Positions 47,237 to 57,166 of a DNA stretch of 64,000 nt are shown here, piece by piece. The notes beneath the pieces were generated by a model, which saw only the letters and a program-made list of their open reading frames with translations, was not told the DNA's origin and ran no database searches. The stretch is from positions 744,001 through 808,000 of the forward strand of contig CAWHVG010000003.1 of assembly GCA_963832725.1 (NCBI GenBank). The letters run 5' to 3'. Every line of letters begins with the position of its first letter. The first letter of the stretch is position 1. Source of the DNA: JAEZBP01 sp963832725 (lineage in GTDB: Bacteria > Myxococcota_A > Polyangia > Polyangiales > Sandaracinaceae). Both the position numbers and the translations under genes were made by a program.

Positions 47237-47355
47237 CTCCCTCCCCCGCGCGAGGGAGGGCCCACGGTCACGTCCCCGGGCCGGAACCCGCCGAATCTCC
47301 CTCCCCCGCGCGCGGGGTCGGCTGGGGTGGGGGCGACAGCCCTTCCCCGAGGGAG
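47237..47355. repeat. Intergenic CTCCCTC/GAGGGAG palindromic elements
   Basis: CTCCCTC and GAGGGAG flank a short GC-rich core at 47237-47258, forming a hairpin. A second copy of CTCCCTCCCCCGCGCG begins at 47297, and its GAGGGAG partner is at 47349-47355 with a longer centre. Two related palindromes in one 260-bp gap suggest a dispersed intergenic repeat family. Confidence 0.5.
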
Positions 47356-47397
47356 GGAGCTCATACCGAGGCCGTTTTGCGACAGCGGGGGTCGCTC

Positions 47398-47865
47398 TCA
47401 GCCAGCCGACTCGGAACCGGAGCCGCAGCAGGGCGCGGGCGTCGGCGCACAGCAGGCCGCGCTCTCGGTCGAGGGCATGCCCTTCCCCATCACATCGGCC
47501 TCGCCCGTGACCACGAAGACCTCCCACGCGTTGCCATCCGGATCCGTGATCCAGACCTTGTCCTGCACCGCGTAGCAGCAGGCCACCGCATCCTCCGTGA
47601 ACGTCGCCAGCCCGGCCGCCTCGAAGCGCTGCTTGGCCTCGACCACGTCTTCCGCGCTGGCCACCTGCACCCCGAAATGGGCCGCGTTCACCCCGCTGCG
47701 CGGCGCCGTTTGCATCGTCAGATTCAGGAGCGGCTCGGCCAGATCGAACTTCGCGTAGCCCGGCCGGCGCTTGGCCGGAGCCACCCCGAACGCCTTCTCG
47801 TAGAAGGCGACCGAGGCGTCGACGTCCGACACGTTGAGCGACACGTGAGGCTTGAGCACGTTCAT
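47398..47865 (-). CDS. arsI: ArsI/CadI-type vicinal-oxygen-chelate protein (organoarsenical lyase-like)
   Basis: The ATG at 47865 is chosen because AAGGAAG lies just upstream. An ATG at 47892 would add nine residues. The 155-residue protein is a VOC dioxygenase. The start LKPHVSLNVSDVDASVAFYEKAFG, the metal residues His and Glu (AAHFGVQV, NAWEVFVV) and the vicinal Cys pair in AVACCYAVQDKVWITDPDG are as in ArsI, which cleaves the carbon-arsenic bond of methylarsenite. The tail adds CCAPTPAPCC, which could bind arsenite or cadmium. It follows arsR in the same unit. Confidence 0.82.
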   Translation of the reverse strand: MNVLKPHVSLNVSDVDASVAFYEKAFGVAPAKRRPGYAKFDLAEPLLNLTMQTAPRSGVNAAHFGVQVASAEDVVEAKQRFEAAGLATFTEDAVACCYAVQDKVWITDPDGNAWEVFVVTGEADVMGKGMPSTESAACCAPTPAPCCGSGSESAG

Positions 47866-47898
47866 CGGATCTTCCTTCGTTTTCGAGGACATCGGGGC

Positions 47899-48207
47899 TC
47901 AGCAGCAACCCTCGCCGCCGCCCTGACAGCAGTCTTCCCAGAGGTAGTCGGTCAGCGTGCGCAGGGCCCCGTAGTCGGCGCGGTAGAGCACGAACTTCCC
48001 CTCCGGCCGGGACTTCAAGAGCCCCGCCGAGGCGAGGCGCTCGAGATGATGGCTCAGCGTGCTCCAGGGCATGTCGAGCGCGGCCTTCAGCGTCCCGACC
48101 GGCGTTCCCGCCGGATCGCCCTGCACCACATGGCGCAGGACAGCCAGCCGCACCGGACTGCCCAAGGCCGCGAGTTGCGCTGCGTGGTGCTCCAGATCGC
48201 CCGCCAT
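47899..48207 (-). CDS. arsR: ArsR-family metalloregulatory repressor
   Basis: This is a 102-residue winged-helix repressor. The core ALGSPVRLAVLRHVVQG, DMPWSTLSHHLERLASAGLL and RPEGKFVLYRADYGALRTL is typical. The ELCVCDL metal site of classic ArsR helix 3 is absent. Instead two Cys pairs lie at the very C-terminus, DCCQGGGEGCC, which suggests a C-terminal arsenic site. arsI follows after a short gap. It probably binds the inverted repeat in its own promoter. Confidence 0.87.
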   Translation of the reverse strand: MAGDLEHHAAQLAALGSPVRLAVLRHVVQGDPAGTPVGTLKAALDMPWSTLSHHLERLASAGLLKSRPEGKFVLYRADYGALRTLTDYLWEDCCQGGGEGCC

Positions 48208-48214
48208 CGGAGTC

Positions 48215-48244
48215 GTTTCTAGATTTATCGAAACGAACCGTCAA
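48215..48244 (-). promoter_or_regulatory. arsR promoter with ArsR operator palindrome, near-leaderless
   Basis: The minus strand has TTGACG (48244-48239) and TAGAAA (48221-48216) with 17 bp between. The imperfect palindrome GTTTC-N10-GAAAC (48215-48234) covers the spacer and -10 box, as expected for a repressor site. Transcription would start about 2 bases before the arsR ATG at 48207, with no room for a ribosome-binding site. Confidence 0.6.
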
Positions 48245-48562
48245 GTCCGTGTCCGTTCTGCGCCCTCACGCGCAACCACCGCAGCGTCGCCGCATCCCAC
48301 CGGCCGACGCGGGGGCCGGCGACCATGGAGCGTCCGCTTCGGATCGCGCGCCCCGGGGCGAGTCGTCGTTCTCGTCGTCCGAGGTCTCCGGCCTCCTCAT
48401 CCGTCGACGACATTCGCCGCCTCGCGCTCACGAAAGCGGCAGCGCATCGCCTCAGCCCGCTCAGCGGGCGCATGTCGGGACGCACCGCACGACAACCGGA
48501 TCCGCCTTTGCTGGCGCGGCAGCGTGCGTGGGAGAGCGATTCGCGATAGAAGCAGGCGCCCC
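48245..48562. other. Intergenic stretch between arsR and the decarboxylase gene
   Basis: This gap of about 320 bp lies between divergent genes. No conserved reading frame, RNA or repeat is visible. It contains the control region of the decarboxylase gene, but I cannot point to a good promoter. Confidence 0.45.
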
Positions 48563-49510
<948 letters not shown>

Positions 49511-49621
49511 GCCGACCGGCGGCCGCCACCCCCGACTCCGCCACCTCCGCCGATCTCGGCGCGTAAGTGCGCGAGATCACGTCCGGGCGCATCGGCATCC
49601 TGCGTGCTCGTGGCGACAGGC

Positions 49622-50680
49622 ATGAGCGATCCCGGCCATGCCTCGCCGCACGACGCGCTCTTCAAACGAGCGTTCACCCAACTGCAGAACGCGAGCGGAC
49701 TGCTGCAGGCGCTCTTGCCGCCCCCGCTCGTGACCGCGGTGGACTGGACCACCCTGCAGCTCTGCGAAGGGAGCCAGATCGACGCCGACCTTCGGGAGCG
49801 CGAGAGCGACCTCCTCTTCGCCGCGCAGGCGGGCGAGCGCGACGTCCTCTTCTACGTGCTGGTCGAGCACCAGAGCTCGTCCGACCCGCTGATGGTCTGG
49901 CGCTTGTGGCGGTACGTCACCGGCGTCTGGGAGCGTTGGATGCGTTCGGACCCGCAGCCGAGCCGGCTGCCGCGCATCGTCCCGATCGTGATCCACCACG
50001 GCGCCAGACCGTGGATCGGCCCGCGGTCCATCGCCGACATGATCGAAGACGAGCCGCCCTTCGGCCCCGACCTCGAACACCTCGTGCCGCGGTTCACCTA
50101 CCTCTTGGACGACCTGACGGTGCTCGCGCCGGAGGCCCTTCGTGCGCGCGGGCTGCCCGCGTTCGCGGCGCTCACCCTGTGGGCGTTGCGCAGCGCCCCG
50201 CGGAGGACGTTCGCCGCGACCGTCGCCGTGTTCCGGGACCTCTTCGACGACGTCCGCGCCAGCCCCGACGGGGCCGAAGCGCTCGGCACGCTCTTTCGCT
50301 ATCTTTCGGTCGTCACCCGCGACGACGAAGACACCATCGTCCACGACGTGCTCGCCCAGCTCAGCGAGCCGACCCGGGAGGAAGCCATGTCGTACTACGA
50401 CCGCCTCATTCAGCAGGGCAAGACAGAGGGCAAGGCAGAGGGCAAGGCAGAGGGCAAGGCAGAGGGCAAGGCAGAGGGCAAGGCAGAGGGCAAGGCAGAG
50501 GGCAAGGCAGAGGGCAAGGCAGAGGGCGCGCTCGAAGTGCTGCTGAAGCAACTCGCGCTCAAGTTCGGTCCCCTCGACCCGAGCGTGCACGAGCGCGTGG
50601 CCCGCGCCTCGATCGAGCAGCTCGACCGCATGGCCGAGCGCATCCTCACCGCCACCTCCCTCGAGGACGTGCTCGGCTGA
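49622..50680 (+). CDS. Rpn/PD-(D/E)XK transposase-like nuclease with KAEG repeat
   Basis: This 352-residue protein matches recombination-promoting nucleases (transposase_31-like) with a DUF4351-type end. The start MSDPGHASPHDALFKRAFTQL, the catalytic-core-like SDLLFAAQAGERDVLFYVLVEHQSSSDP (Asp and E-x-Q), and IVPIVIHHGARPW are typical. The C-terminal part has LIQQGKTEG followed by eight KAEG units and ALEVLLKQLALKFG. Such proteins nick DNA and often move by gene conversion. A second copy of its 3' end follows immediately. Confidence 0.82.
   Translation: MSDPGHASPHDALFKRAFTQLQNASGLLQALLPPPLVTAVDWTTLQLCEGSQIDADLRERESDLLFAAQAGERDVLFYVLVEHQSSSDPLMVWRLWRYVTGVWERWMRSDPQPSRLPRIVPIVIHHGARPWIGPRSIADMIEDEPPFGPDLEHLVPRFTYLLDDLTVLAPEALRARGLPAFAALTLWALRSAPRRTFAATVAVFRDLFDDVRASPDGAEALGTLFRYLSVVTRDDEDTIVHDVLAQLSEPTREEAMSYYDRLIQQGKTEGKAEGKAEGKAEGKAEGKAEGKAEGKAEGKAEGALEVLLKQLALKFGPLDPSVHERVARASIEQLDRMAERILTATSLEDVLG
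50432..50527 (+). repeat. 12-bp coding repeat, eight units (KAEG)
   Basis: Eight perfect copies of AAGGCAGAGGGC encode KAEG. They follow a KTEG unit and form a highly charged helix between the nuclease domain and the C-terminal domain. The adjacent duplicate of this region has just one copy. Confidence 0.95.
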
Positions 50681-50681
50681 C

Positions 50682-50925
50682 CGCCCAGCTCAGCGAGCCG
50701 ACCCGGGAGGAAGCCATGTCGTACTACGACCGCCTCATTCAGCAGGGCAAGACAGAGGGCAAAGCAGAGGGCGCGCTCGAAGTGCTGCTGAAGCAACTCG
50801 CGCTCAAGTTCGGTCCCCTCGACCCGAGCGTGCACGAGCGCGTGGCCCGCGCCTCAATCGAGCAGCTCGACCGCATGGCCGAGCGCATCCTCACCGCCGC
50901 CACCCTCGAGGACGTGCTCGGCTGA
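50682..50925 (+). pseudogene. Tandem duplicate of the 3' end of the Rpn-type nuclease gene
   Basis: This segment repeats 50353-50680 almost exactly (AQLSEPTREEAMSYYDRLIQ to the stop). It is 84 bp shorter, which is exactly seven KAEG units, and has a few single-base differences. It lies directly after the stop of the full gene with no start signal of its own apart from an internal ATG. It is probably a by-product of unequal crossing-over. A protein from ATG 50716 (about 69 residues) is possible. Confidence 0.85.
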
Positions 50926-50937
50926 GCATCGAGGGCC

Positions 50938-53194
50938 TCACGCCGCGAGCAGCCGGCGCTCTCGCCCTCGCACCTCGAGGATCGGGTTGCGGCCGATGAG
51001 CCACGTCAGCAGGTCCGGTGCCTCGCCGCGTACGCGCAGCCGGCCGCCGTGCTCACCCTCGATGTGGCAGAACGAGCAGGGGCTCGTCTGGTTCCACGCC
51101 TCGTCTCCGCCTCCGTGACTGCGATAGCGAAGATGGTGCGAGCCGGGAGCGGCGGGCCGCCCGCAGACCGGGCACGTGCACTCGTAGCCGTCGCGCCGGA
51201 GGATCTCTTCGCATCGGTTCGTACGGCCCAGCACCTCGGCCCAGCTCGACCAGAACGAGACCACCAGGAAGCGCGCGAAGGAGCCGCCCATCCCGGCGCG
51301 CTCGTACGCCGCCTTCAGCATGCGGTAGTGGAGGATCGTCTCCTCCGGCGCGCGGACCCGCAGCGTCACCACACCCCATCGACGGAGCATCTCTCGCCGC
51401 GCGTCCTCCGAGGCTGCCACGTCGACGCCAGCGCCCTCCGCGGCAGCCGATTCCGCGCCGGAAGTCCGTTCACACCGCGCGACCGGATCGGCCGGCCCGA
51501 ACATTTGGACGACGCTTTCGCCGGCCTCGGAGCTCGCCCCCGCCGCGGGCTCGGCCGGCCCGAACATTTGGACGACGCTTTCGCTGGCCTCGAAGCCGGC
51601 CCTGTCCCCCGCGGGATGGGCGGCCCCGAACATTGGGAAGTCAGGCTCGCTGGAGCCCTCGGTCGTCTCGTCCGAGGGGACTCCCGCGAACCAGACCACG
51701 TCCTCCTCGAGATCGATCGTCGGCAGCGGCCCCTCGGGCTCGGTGCACCCGGTGCACGCAGCCTCCGCCTGCTCGGGCGTCAGCGAGTCCGTCCCTTCGC
51801 GCGCGAGCAGGACCAGCGTGCGCAGGCTCTCCTGCACGGCGAGCGCTCGGCGGGCCATCTCGGCCGACATGCTCTCGGGGGCGGCCGCGACCCTGCCGTC
51901 GAGGTCGTCCCGCGCATCGTCCTCACGGGCGAGCCCGAACGCGCGCCGGGCATATGCACCGCACCGCATGTCGCGCTCGAGCGCGAGCACGACCTCGATC
52001 TCGTCGACGCTCGGCGGCCCCGGCGGCTCCTCGAGGCGCATCATCCGGGCGATGCGCTCGGCCGCGACGACCTCCTGCTCGAAATGCTTGTGCGTGCGCT
52101 GCGCGGCGCGCTCGATCCAGGCCTCCTCCGTGTCGGGCGTGGCCACCCGCGCGATCAGCGACGCCGCCACCGAGCCGATCTTCCCCTCGTGGAGCGCGTC
52201 ACCGACCTTCTCCAGGTGCACCGCGCGCTTGGCGAGCGTCATCAGCCCGTGCACCGACGAGCGCGACATCCCGAGGCGCTCCACCGCGTACTGCTTCTCG
52301 CTGGCGAAACCGAGCACCCGCCACCCGCGCGCCGCGAAGAACGTCGACAGCATGCGGCCGAACGTCAGCTCGTAGCTCGCCAGCCGCGGCGCGAGCTCGC
52401 GCATCAGCCGTCGATCGATCGCCACCGGTCCGTCCGGGAGCTCCTCAATCCACCCGTCCACCTCGACATCCGGCATCGGTGGCAGCGACGACTCCGCGCG
52501 CTCCTCGCGCGCGTCCATCCGCTCCTTCCCCACGCGGATGCTCTCGAGCCAGGCCGCTTGCTTCTGCGCGATGTCCTCGGGCGTCAGATCGACCCCGCGC
52601 GCGAGGTTCGACAGCGCGCACTGCCCCTCGGCGAGCAGCGACGCGAGCCAGGCGCCGGGCTCACCGCAGCCGTCGAGGAGCTCGATGGCGGGGCGCGTGC
52701 ACTCGAGCAGCCAGGCCTCCTCGAAGTCGAGCGTCAGAATCGAGCGTGCCGAAGCGCCGCTCCTCCGGCTCGTGCTGCGCGCCGCGCTCGGCGAGCACGC
52801 GCTTGACCTGCCGCACCGTCATCCCGCGCGTGGCCTCGAGCAGCTCGTCCTCGTCGTCGGCCGTCGCGTGGCGCGACAGCACCTCGGCCATGCACCAGCC
52901 GACCGCGTTGCGGAGGAGCGCGCGCCGAATCCCAGGCAGCCCCGCCAGGCGCCTGGCGAGCGCCCGCGTGTCCTCGCCCCAGCGCCCGCTGCGATTACAG
53001 CGCTCGCGCACGTAGTCGACGAAGCGCGAGAACCCGAGCTCCTGCCAGCCCTGCCCCAGCGCCACGAACGCCTCGCCGACGGCGAGCCGCACGACCGTCC
53101 GCCGGCGCGCCATGCGCACCAACTCCGCGTCCAACCGGAGCGCCTCGTCGCGCTCGATCAGCTCGATGCTGCTGCCCCCTCCCACGGTCACCAA
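50938..53194 (-). CDS. HNH endonuclease family protein (one frameshift)
   Basis: This large DUF222-like HNH protein is of a type with many paralogues in myxobacteria. It starts at 53194 (MVTVGGGSSIELIERDEALRLD) with a helical domain, FVALGQGWQELGFSRFVDYVRERC. The frame changes at 52737-52741 inside GAATC; restoring GATC gives GTLDLTLDFEEAWLLECTRP. It then runs intact to 50938. The C-terminal HNH has CPVCGRPAAPGSHHLRYRSHGG and CSFCHIEGEH (two CxxC pairs and catalytic His). Near residue 590 a unit of 20 residues containing ESVVQMFGPA is duplicated. About 751 residues. The role is unknown; a selfish or defence role is possible. Confidence 0.78.
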
Positions 53195-53287
53195 CCCATG
53201 TCACACACTGAACAAATGTCAAGCCACTGCCCCCCTCGAGATCCATGCGCCTCGCAGCCTCGGGAGCTCCGGCCGCATCGAGACCAT

Positions 53288-53545
53288 CATCTTCCCTACG
53301 ACACCGGCCGGCGCATCCAAGAGGCCGCGCGCGAGCCGGGCTCCTGGGTCCTGATCGACGGCGAAGACGTCACCGTGTGCGCCCACCTCGAGACCCTCTC
53401 GGGCCTGAGCGCCCACGCCGACCGACGCGAGCTCGCCCGGTGGCTGCGCGCCGTTCCCGACCGGCGCCGAGTTGCGCTCCATCACGGCGAGCCCGAGGCC
53501 CAGCGCGCGCTCGCCCGCTATCTCGAGCGCGGCGACGCAGGCTGA
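53288..53545 (+). pseudogene. MBL-fold (beta-CASP) RNA-processing exonuclease, 3' remnant
   Basis: Only the C-terminal end of a metallo-beta-lactamase-fold nuclease is recognisable. GRRIQEAAREPGSWVLIDGE is followed by VCAHLETLSGLSAHADRREL and VALHHGEPEAQRALARYL, the RMMBL end with its conserved His. The beta-lactamase core with HxHxDH is missing, and the DNA upstream is the end of the HNH gene. The gene was therefore cut by an earlier rearrangement. Confidence 0.65.
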
Positions 53546-53709
53546 GCGCTCGCCGAAGTGCCGATCACCGGCGTGCCGCGAGGAATCTGGCCCTCGCCCC
53601 GGCCCCTGCCTGAAGACGTGATCGCACCAACCCTTGGCGCATGCACGGGCCGCCCCCTGTCCACCTACAGGGTTGAGTGAAGACGGTTCCAGGCGGTAGG
53701 CTCGTCGTC

Positions 53710-54607
53710 ATGGGGCTGGGCGATCGAACGACACTGGCAGTTACCGCCATAGTCTTGGTGGCGGCCTGGATTTGCCCAGGCTGCTACCGTTCGCATCCCG
53801 TCGACCATGGCACGCCAACGCACCACGTTGGCACCCCACTAGACGCGTCCCCCAGAGGAGATGCCGACCTCAATCGTGTGGATGGCGCGCAACCTCACGA
53901 CGGCGCAACAAGCATGGGGGACGGCGGGGTTGGTCATCGGGAGGATGCGGGTGCCTCCGACGCCGCTGGTCCACTCGACGCGAGTCAGGTCCGCGTCGAC
54001 GCAAGCATCGACAGCGGCTCCGATCTCGACAGCGGCTCCGATCTCGACGGCGGCTCCGAATCTCGACAGCAGCTGTGGTGCTACCGCCCCGCCCGACGCG
54101 AGCACGTGGGTCGACTGCGACGAGACGACTGCCTGTCGAGCCATGCCGACGGTCAACGCTTGCACTGCGGCGGTGCCGGTCACGCTCAGCTGTACCATCG
54201 GCCCAACAGGGTCAGCCGAATACGAGGCCCTTGGCACACGCGCACCTCTGGCGGATGCAACCAACTCGTATGAGTCCGCGAGTGACCCGGGATCGTGCGC
54301 CCCAGAACTGTGGTTCGCGCTGGAGCTGCCCCTCCGCCCTCCTTCAGACGGTTCATACAGAGTGCTACTCGGCGCCGGTCCTCCCGACCTTCTTTCTAGT
54401 TCTTCTGCGCCGATCACAGTGTTCGACCGATGTGCCCGCGACGAAGTGTTTCGCGGACCTCCGATGGCATCCGGTCTCGTCGACCTCACCCTCCCACCCG
54501 GCAGCTACGCCGTCATGGTGGAGGTAGACCCCGCCGGTTCCGGGGACCTTTTTCTGGATGTGATGGCGTTTGGCCCCACCGCCGACGCGTGGCCCACCTG
54601 TCTCTGA
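53710..54607 (+). CDS. Asp/Ser-rich lipoprotein (one frameshift)
   Basis: The product starts at 53710 (MGLGDRTTLAVTAIVL) with a lipobox ending CPGC. A 90-residue low-complexity region rich in Asp, Gly and Ser follows. Three 18-bp units encode DSGSDL-type hexapeptides; the third reads GAATC where the other two read GATC (54058-54062), which breaks the frame. After correction the protein continues DSSCGATAPPDASTWVDCDE. It ends with a PPC-like domain (LWFALELPLRPPSDGSYRVLLGAG, FDRCARDEVF, YAVMVEVDPAGSGDLFLDV). About 298 residues, predicted at the cell surface. Function unknown. Confidence 0.62.
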
Positions 54608-54887
54608 GCTATTCGGCCGTGGTGACGCCTGTTACCCCGCGCGATAGTCGGTACTCCGTCGGGCACGCTGATCAGTCATCCGGAGCCGTTGGTCACACCT
54701 GCTCACATTCCACCACAACCGCGCACACATGCAGGTCGGCCCCCCCAGACTCGCGTCGGTGCCGGCGAACTCAGGAGGCCTCCGATGCTACCAAGGGAAG
54801 CGTGCCTGGTTTCTGCCTCACTGCTATGCCAATCCCTCACGGGCTCCCGGTAGACTCCGGCGCCGCTGAGCCGCAGGAGGACGATCG

Positions 54888-56198
54888 ATGAAGATCTGCA
54901 TGGTTGGCACCGGATACGTTGGCCTCGTCAGCGGCGCCGGCTTCGCCGAGACCGGAAACGAGGTCGTCTGCGCCGACATCGACGAGGACAAGATCCAGCA
55001 GCTCAAGCAGGGCGTGACCCCCATCTTCGAGCCTGGTCTCGACGAGCTCGTCGAGCGCAACGTCGCCCAGGGACGCCTTCGGTTCACCTCCGACGTGACC
55101 AGCGCGGTGAAGGACGCGCAGGCCATCTTCGTCGCGGTCGGCACTCCGCAGCGCGCCGATGGAGCGGCCGACCTCAGCGCCGTCGACGCCGTCGCACAGA
55201 CCGTCGCGGAGCACGCAGGCCGGGAGTGCGTCCTCGTCTGCAAGAGTACCGTCCCCGTTGGCACCAACGCACGTGTCCGTCGCCTGGTCGCCGAAGCGAA
55301 AGTGAAGGTCCACGTCGCCTCGAACCCCGAATTCCTCAAGGAAGGGGCGGCAGTCGGCGACTTCCTGCGACCCGACCGGATCGTCGTCGGCGTCGACGAG
55401 GACGACAAGTTCGCGCACGACGTGATGACTCGCCTCTACCATCCGCTCTGCCTGGACAAGGACCGCATGGTCTGGATGGACCCGGCGAGCGCCGAGATGA
55501 CCAAGTACGTCGCCAATACCATGCTGGCGATGCGGATCAGCTTCATGAACGAAGTGGCCGCGCTCTGCGAGAAAGTCGGCGCCGACATCCACAAGGTCCG
55601 GCACGGCGTCGGCAGCGACGAGCGCATCGGGTCGAAGTTCCTCTACGCCGGCCCGGGATACGGCGGGAGCTGCTTCCCCAAGGACGTGAAGGCGCTGGTC
55701 CACACCGCGCGCGACCACGGCCTGGAGCTCGACCTCGCGGTCGCGACGGACAAGGTCAACCAACGACAAAAGGGCCTGCTCTTCCGCAAGCTGAAGGCCC
55801 ACTTCGACGGCGACCTTCGAGGCAAGCGCGTCTGCATCTGGGGCCTGGCATTCAAGCCCCGGACGGACGACCTGCGCGAGAGCGCCGCAATCACGCTCAT
55901 CGACTCGCTCCTCGCCGACGGCGCCATCGTCCAGGCGCACGATCCCGAGGCCGCCGAAAACGCCCGTTCCCTCTACGGCGAACGCATCCAGCTGTTCGAG
56001 GATGCCTATGAAGGTGCGGCCAACGCCGAATCCCTCGTGCTCCTGACGGAGTGGCGCCAGTATCAGAACCCCGACTTCGAACGACTGAAGCAAGTCATGG
56101 CCCGCCCCGTCCTGCTCGACGGCCGCAACATCTGGAGCGAGTACAGCGTGCGGGAGATGGGGTTCACCTACGACGGTATCGGCGTCAGAGGCAGCTGA
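54888..56198 (+). CDS. ugd: UDP-glucose 6-dehydrogenase
   Basis: Ugd oxidises UDP-glucose to UDP-glucuronate using two NAD. The motifs are MVGTGYVGLVSG (NAD), FVAVGTPQRADGAADLSAV, CKSTVPVGT, SNPEFLKEGAAV and the catalytic Cys in GYGGSCFPKD (about residue 262). At 436 residues it is complete and in one frame. An AGGAGG ribosome site precedes the ATG. It is the first gene of the polysaccharide cluster and overlaps nothing; the epimerase starts 22 bp later. Its product would also serve the UDP-xylose synthase at 48563. Confidence 0.96.
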   Translation: MKICMVGTGYVGLVSGAGFAETGNEVVCADIDEDKIQQLKQGVTPIFEPGLDELVERNVAQGRLRFTSDVTSAVKDAQAIFVAVGTPQRADGAADLSAVDAVAQTVAEHAGRECVLVCKSTVPVGTNARVRRLVAEAKVKVHVASNPEFLKEGAAVGDFLRPDRIVVGVDEDDKFAHDVMTRLYHPLCLDKDRMVWMDPASAEMTKYVANTMLAMRISFMNEVAALCEKVGADIHKVRHGVGSDERIGSKFLYAGPGYGGSCFPKDVKALVHTARDHGLELDLAVATDKVNQRQKGLLFRKLKAHFDGDLRGKRVCIWGLAFKPRTDDLRESAAITLIDSLLADGAIVQAHDPEAAENARSLYGERIQLFEDAYEGAANAESLVLLTEWRQYQNPDFERLKQVMARPVLLDGRNIWSEYSVREMGFTYDGIGVRGS

Positions 56199-56220
56199 AG
56201 ACAAGGCGATTGGGCATCTC

Positions 56221-57147
56221 ATGAAGGTATTGGTGACGGGCGGCGCTGGCTTCATCGGCTCCCATCTCTGCGACCATCTCGTCGCAGCCGGACACGATGT
56301 CGTCGTGCTCGACGATTTTTCGAGCGGCTCCCGTGCGAACCTCGCGCAGGTCGCCGATCGCGTGGAGATCATCGAGGGATCCATCCTCAACATCGAACAA
56401 TTTGCGAAAGCCCTCGAGGGGGTGGAGCGGATCTATCATCTCGCTGCGCTCATCAGCGGCTACGACAGCCTGCACGAGCCCGAGCGCTACCACGAGATCA
56501 ACATCGTGGGCCTCCTCAGGCTGATCCGGGTCGCCGGACGCCTGAACCGCCCCCGAATCATTTTCGCGTCGAGCTCGACCGTGTACGGAAACCACGGCGA
56601 CCCCGTGAAGCGGGAGGACGATAAGGCCGCCCCGCTGTCCGTGTACGCCCTCACCAAGTACATGGGCGAGCACACGCTGGCCCTGTACAGCGAGCTCGGG
56701 CGTTTCGACTGGGTCGCGCTTCGCCTCTTCAACGTGTACGGGCCGCGCCAGAGCCCGACCCATCCCTACGCCAACGTGACCTGCAAGTTCTCCCATGCCG
56801 CAGCAACGGGCGGTGGAGTGCGGCTCTACGGCGATGGCCTTCAGACGCGCGACTTCGTCTACGTGGACGACGTCGTCCGCGCGCTCCTCGCTGTCGGCGA
56901 AGGCAGCCCGCGCCGCATCTATAACGTGGGGACCGGCGAGGACAGCTCGATTCTCGAGCTGCTCGAGACCGTGCAGGGCCTGGCCGGCGGGAGCATTCCG
57001 GTCGAGCGGCACAATCCGTGGCCGAACGACATCCGGCGAATCCGCGCCGACGTCTCGCGCCTCCAGCATGACCTCGGGCTGCGACCGACGGTGCCGCTCA
57101 GTGACGGGCTGCGACGGACCGTGGAGTGGTTCCGGTCAGGTGGGTGA
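56221..57147 (+). CDS. NAD-dependent epimerase/dehydratase, UDP-sugar 4-epimerase type
   Basis: This 308-residue extended SDR has VTGGAGFIGSHLCDHLV (NAD), VVVLDDFSSGSRANL, HLAALISGYDSL, SSSTVYGNHGDPV, VYALTKYMGEHT (Tyr and Lys pair) and LFNVYGPRQSP. The end RIRADVSRLQHDLGLRPTVPL is typical of sugar 4-epimerases. The actual substrate could be UDP-glucose, UDP-glucuronate or an N-acetyl sugar. It directly follows ugd on the same strand, which makes UDP-glucuronate 4-epimerisation attractive, but sequence alone does not settle this. Confidence 0.88.
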   Translation: MKVLVTGGAGFIGSHLCDHLVAAGHDVVVLDDFSSGSRANLAQVADRVEIIEGSILNIEQFAKALEGVERIYHLAALISGYDSLHEPERYHEINIVGLLRLIRVAGRLNRPRIIFASSSTVYGNHGDPVKREDDKAAPLSVYALTKYMGEHTLALYSELGRFDWVALRLFNVYGPRQSPTHPYANVTCKFSHAAATGGGVRLYGDGLQTRDFVYVDDVVRALLAVGEGSPRRIYNVGTGEDSSILELLETVQGLAGGSIPVERHNPWPNDIRRIRADVSRLQHDLGLRPTVPLSDGLRRTVEWFRSGG

Positions 57148-57166
57148 GCGCCCGGACGTGGGATGC

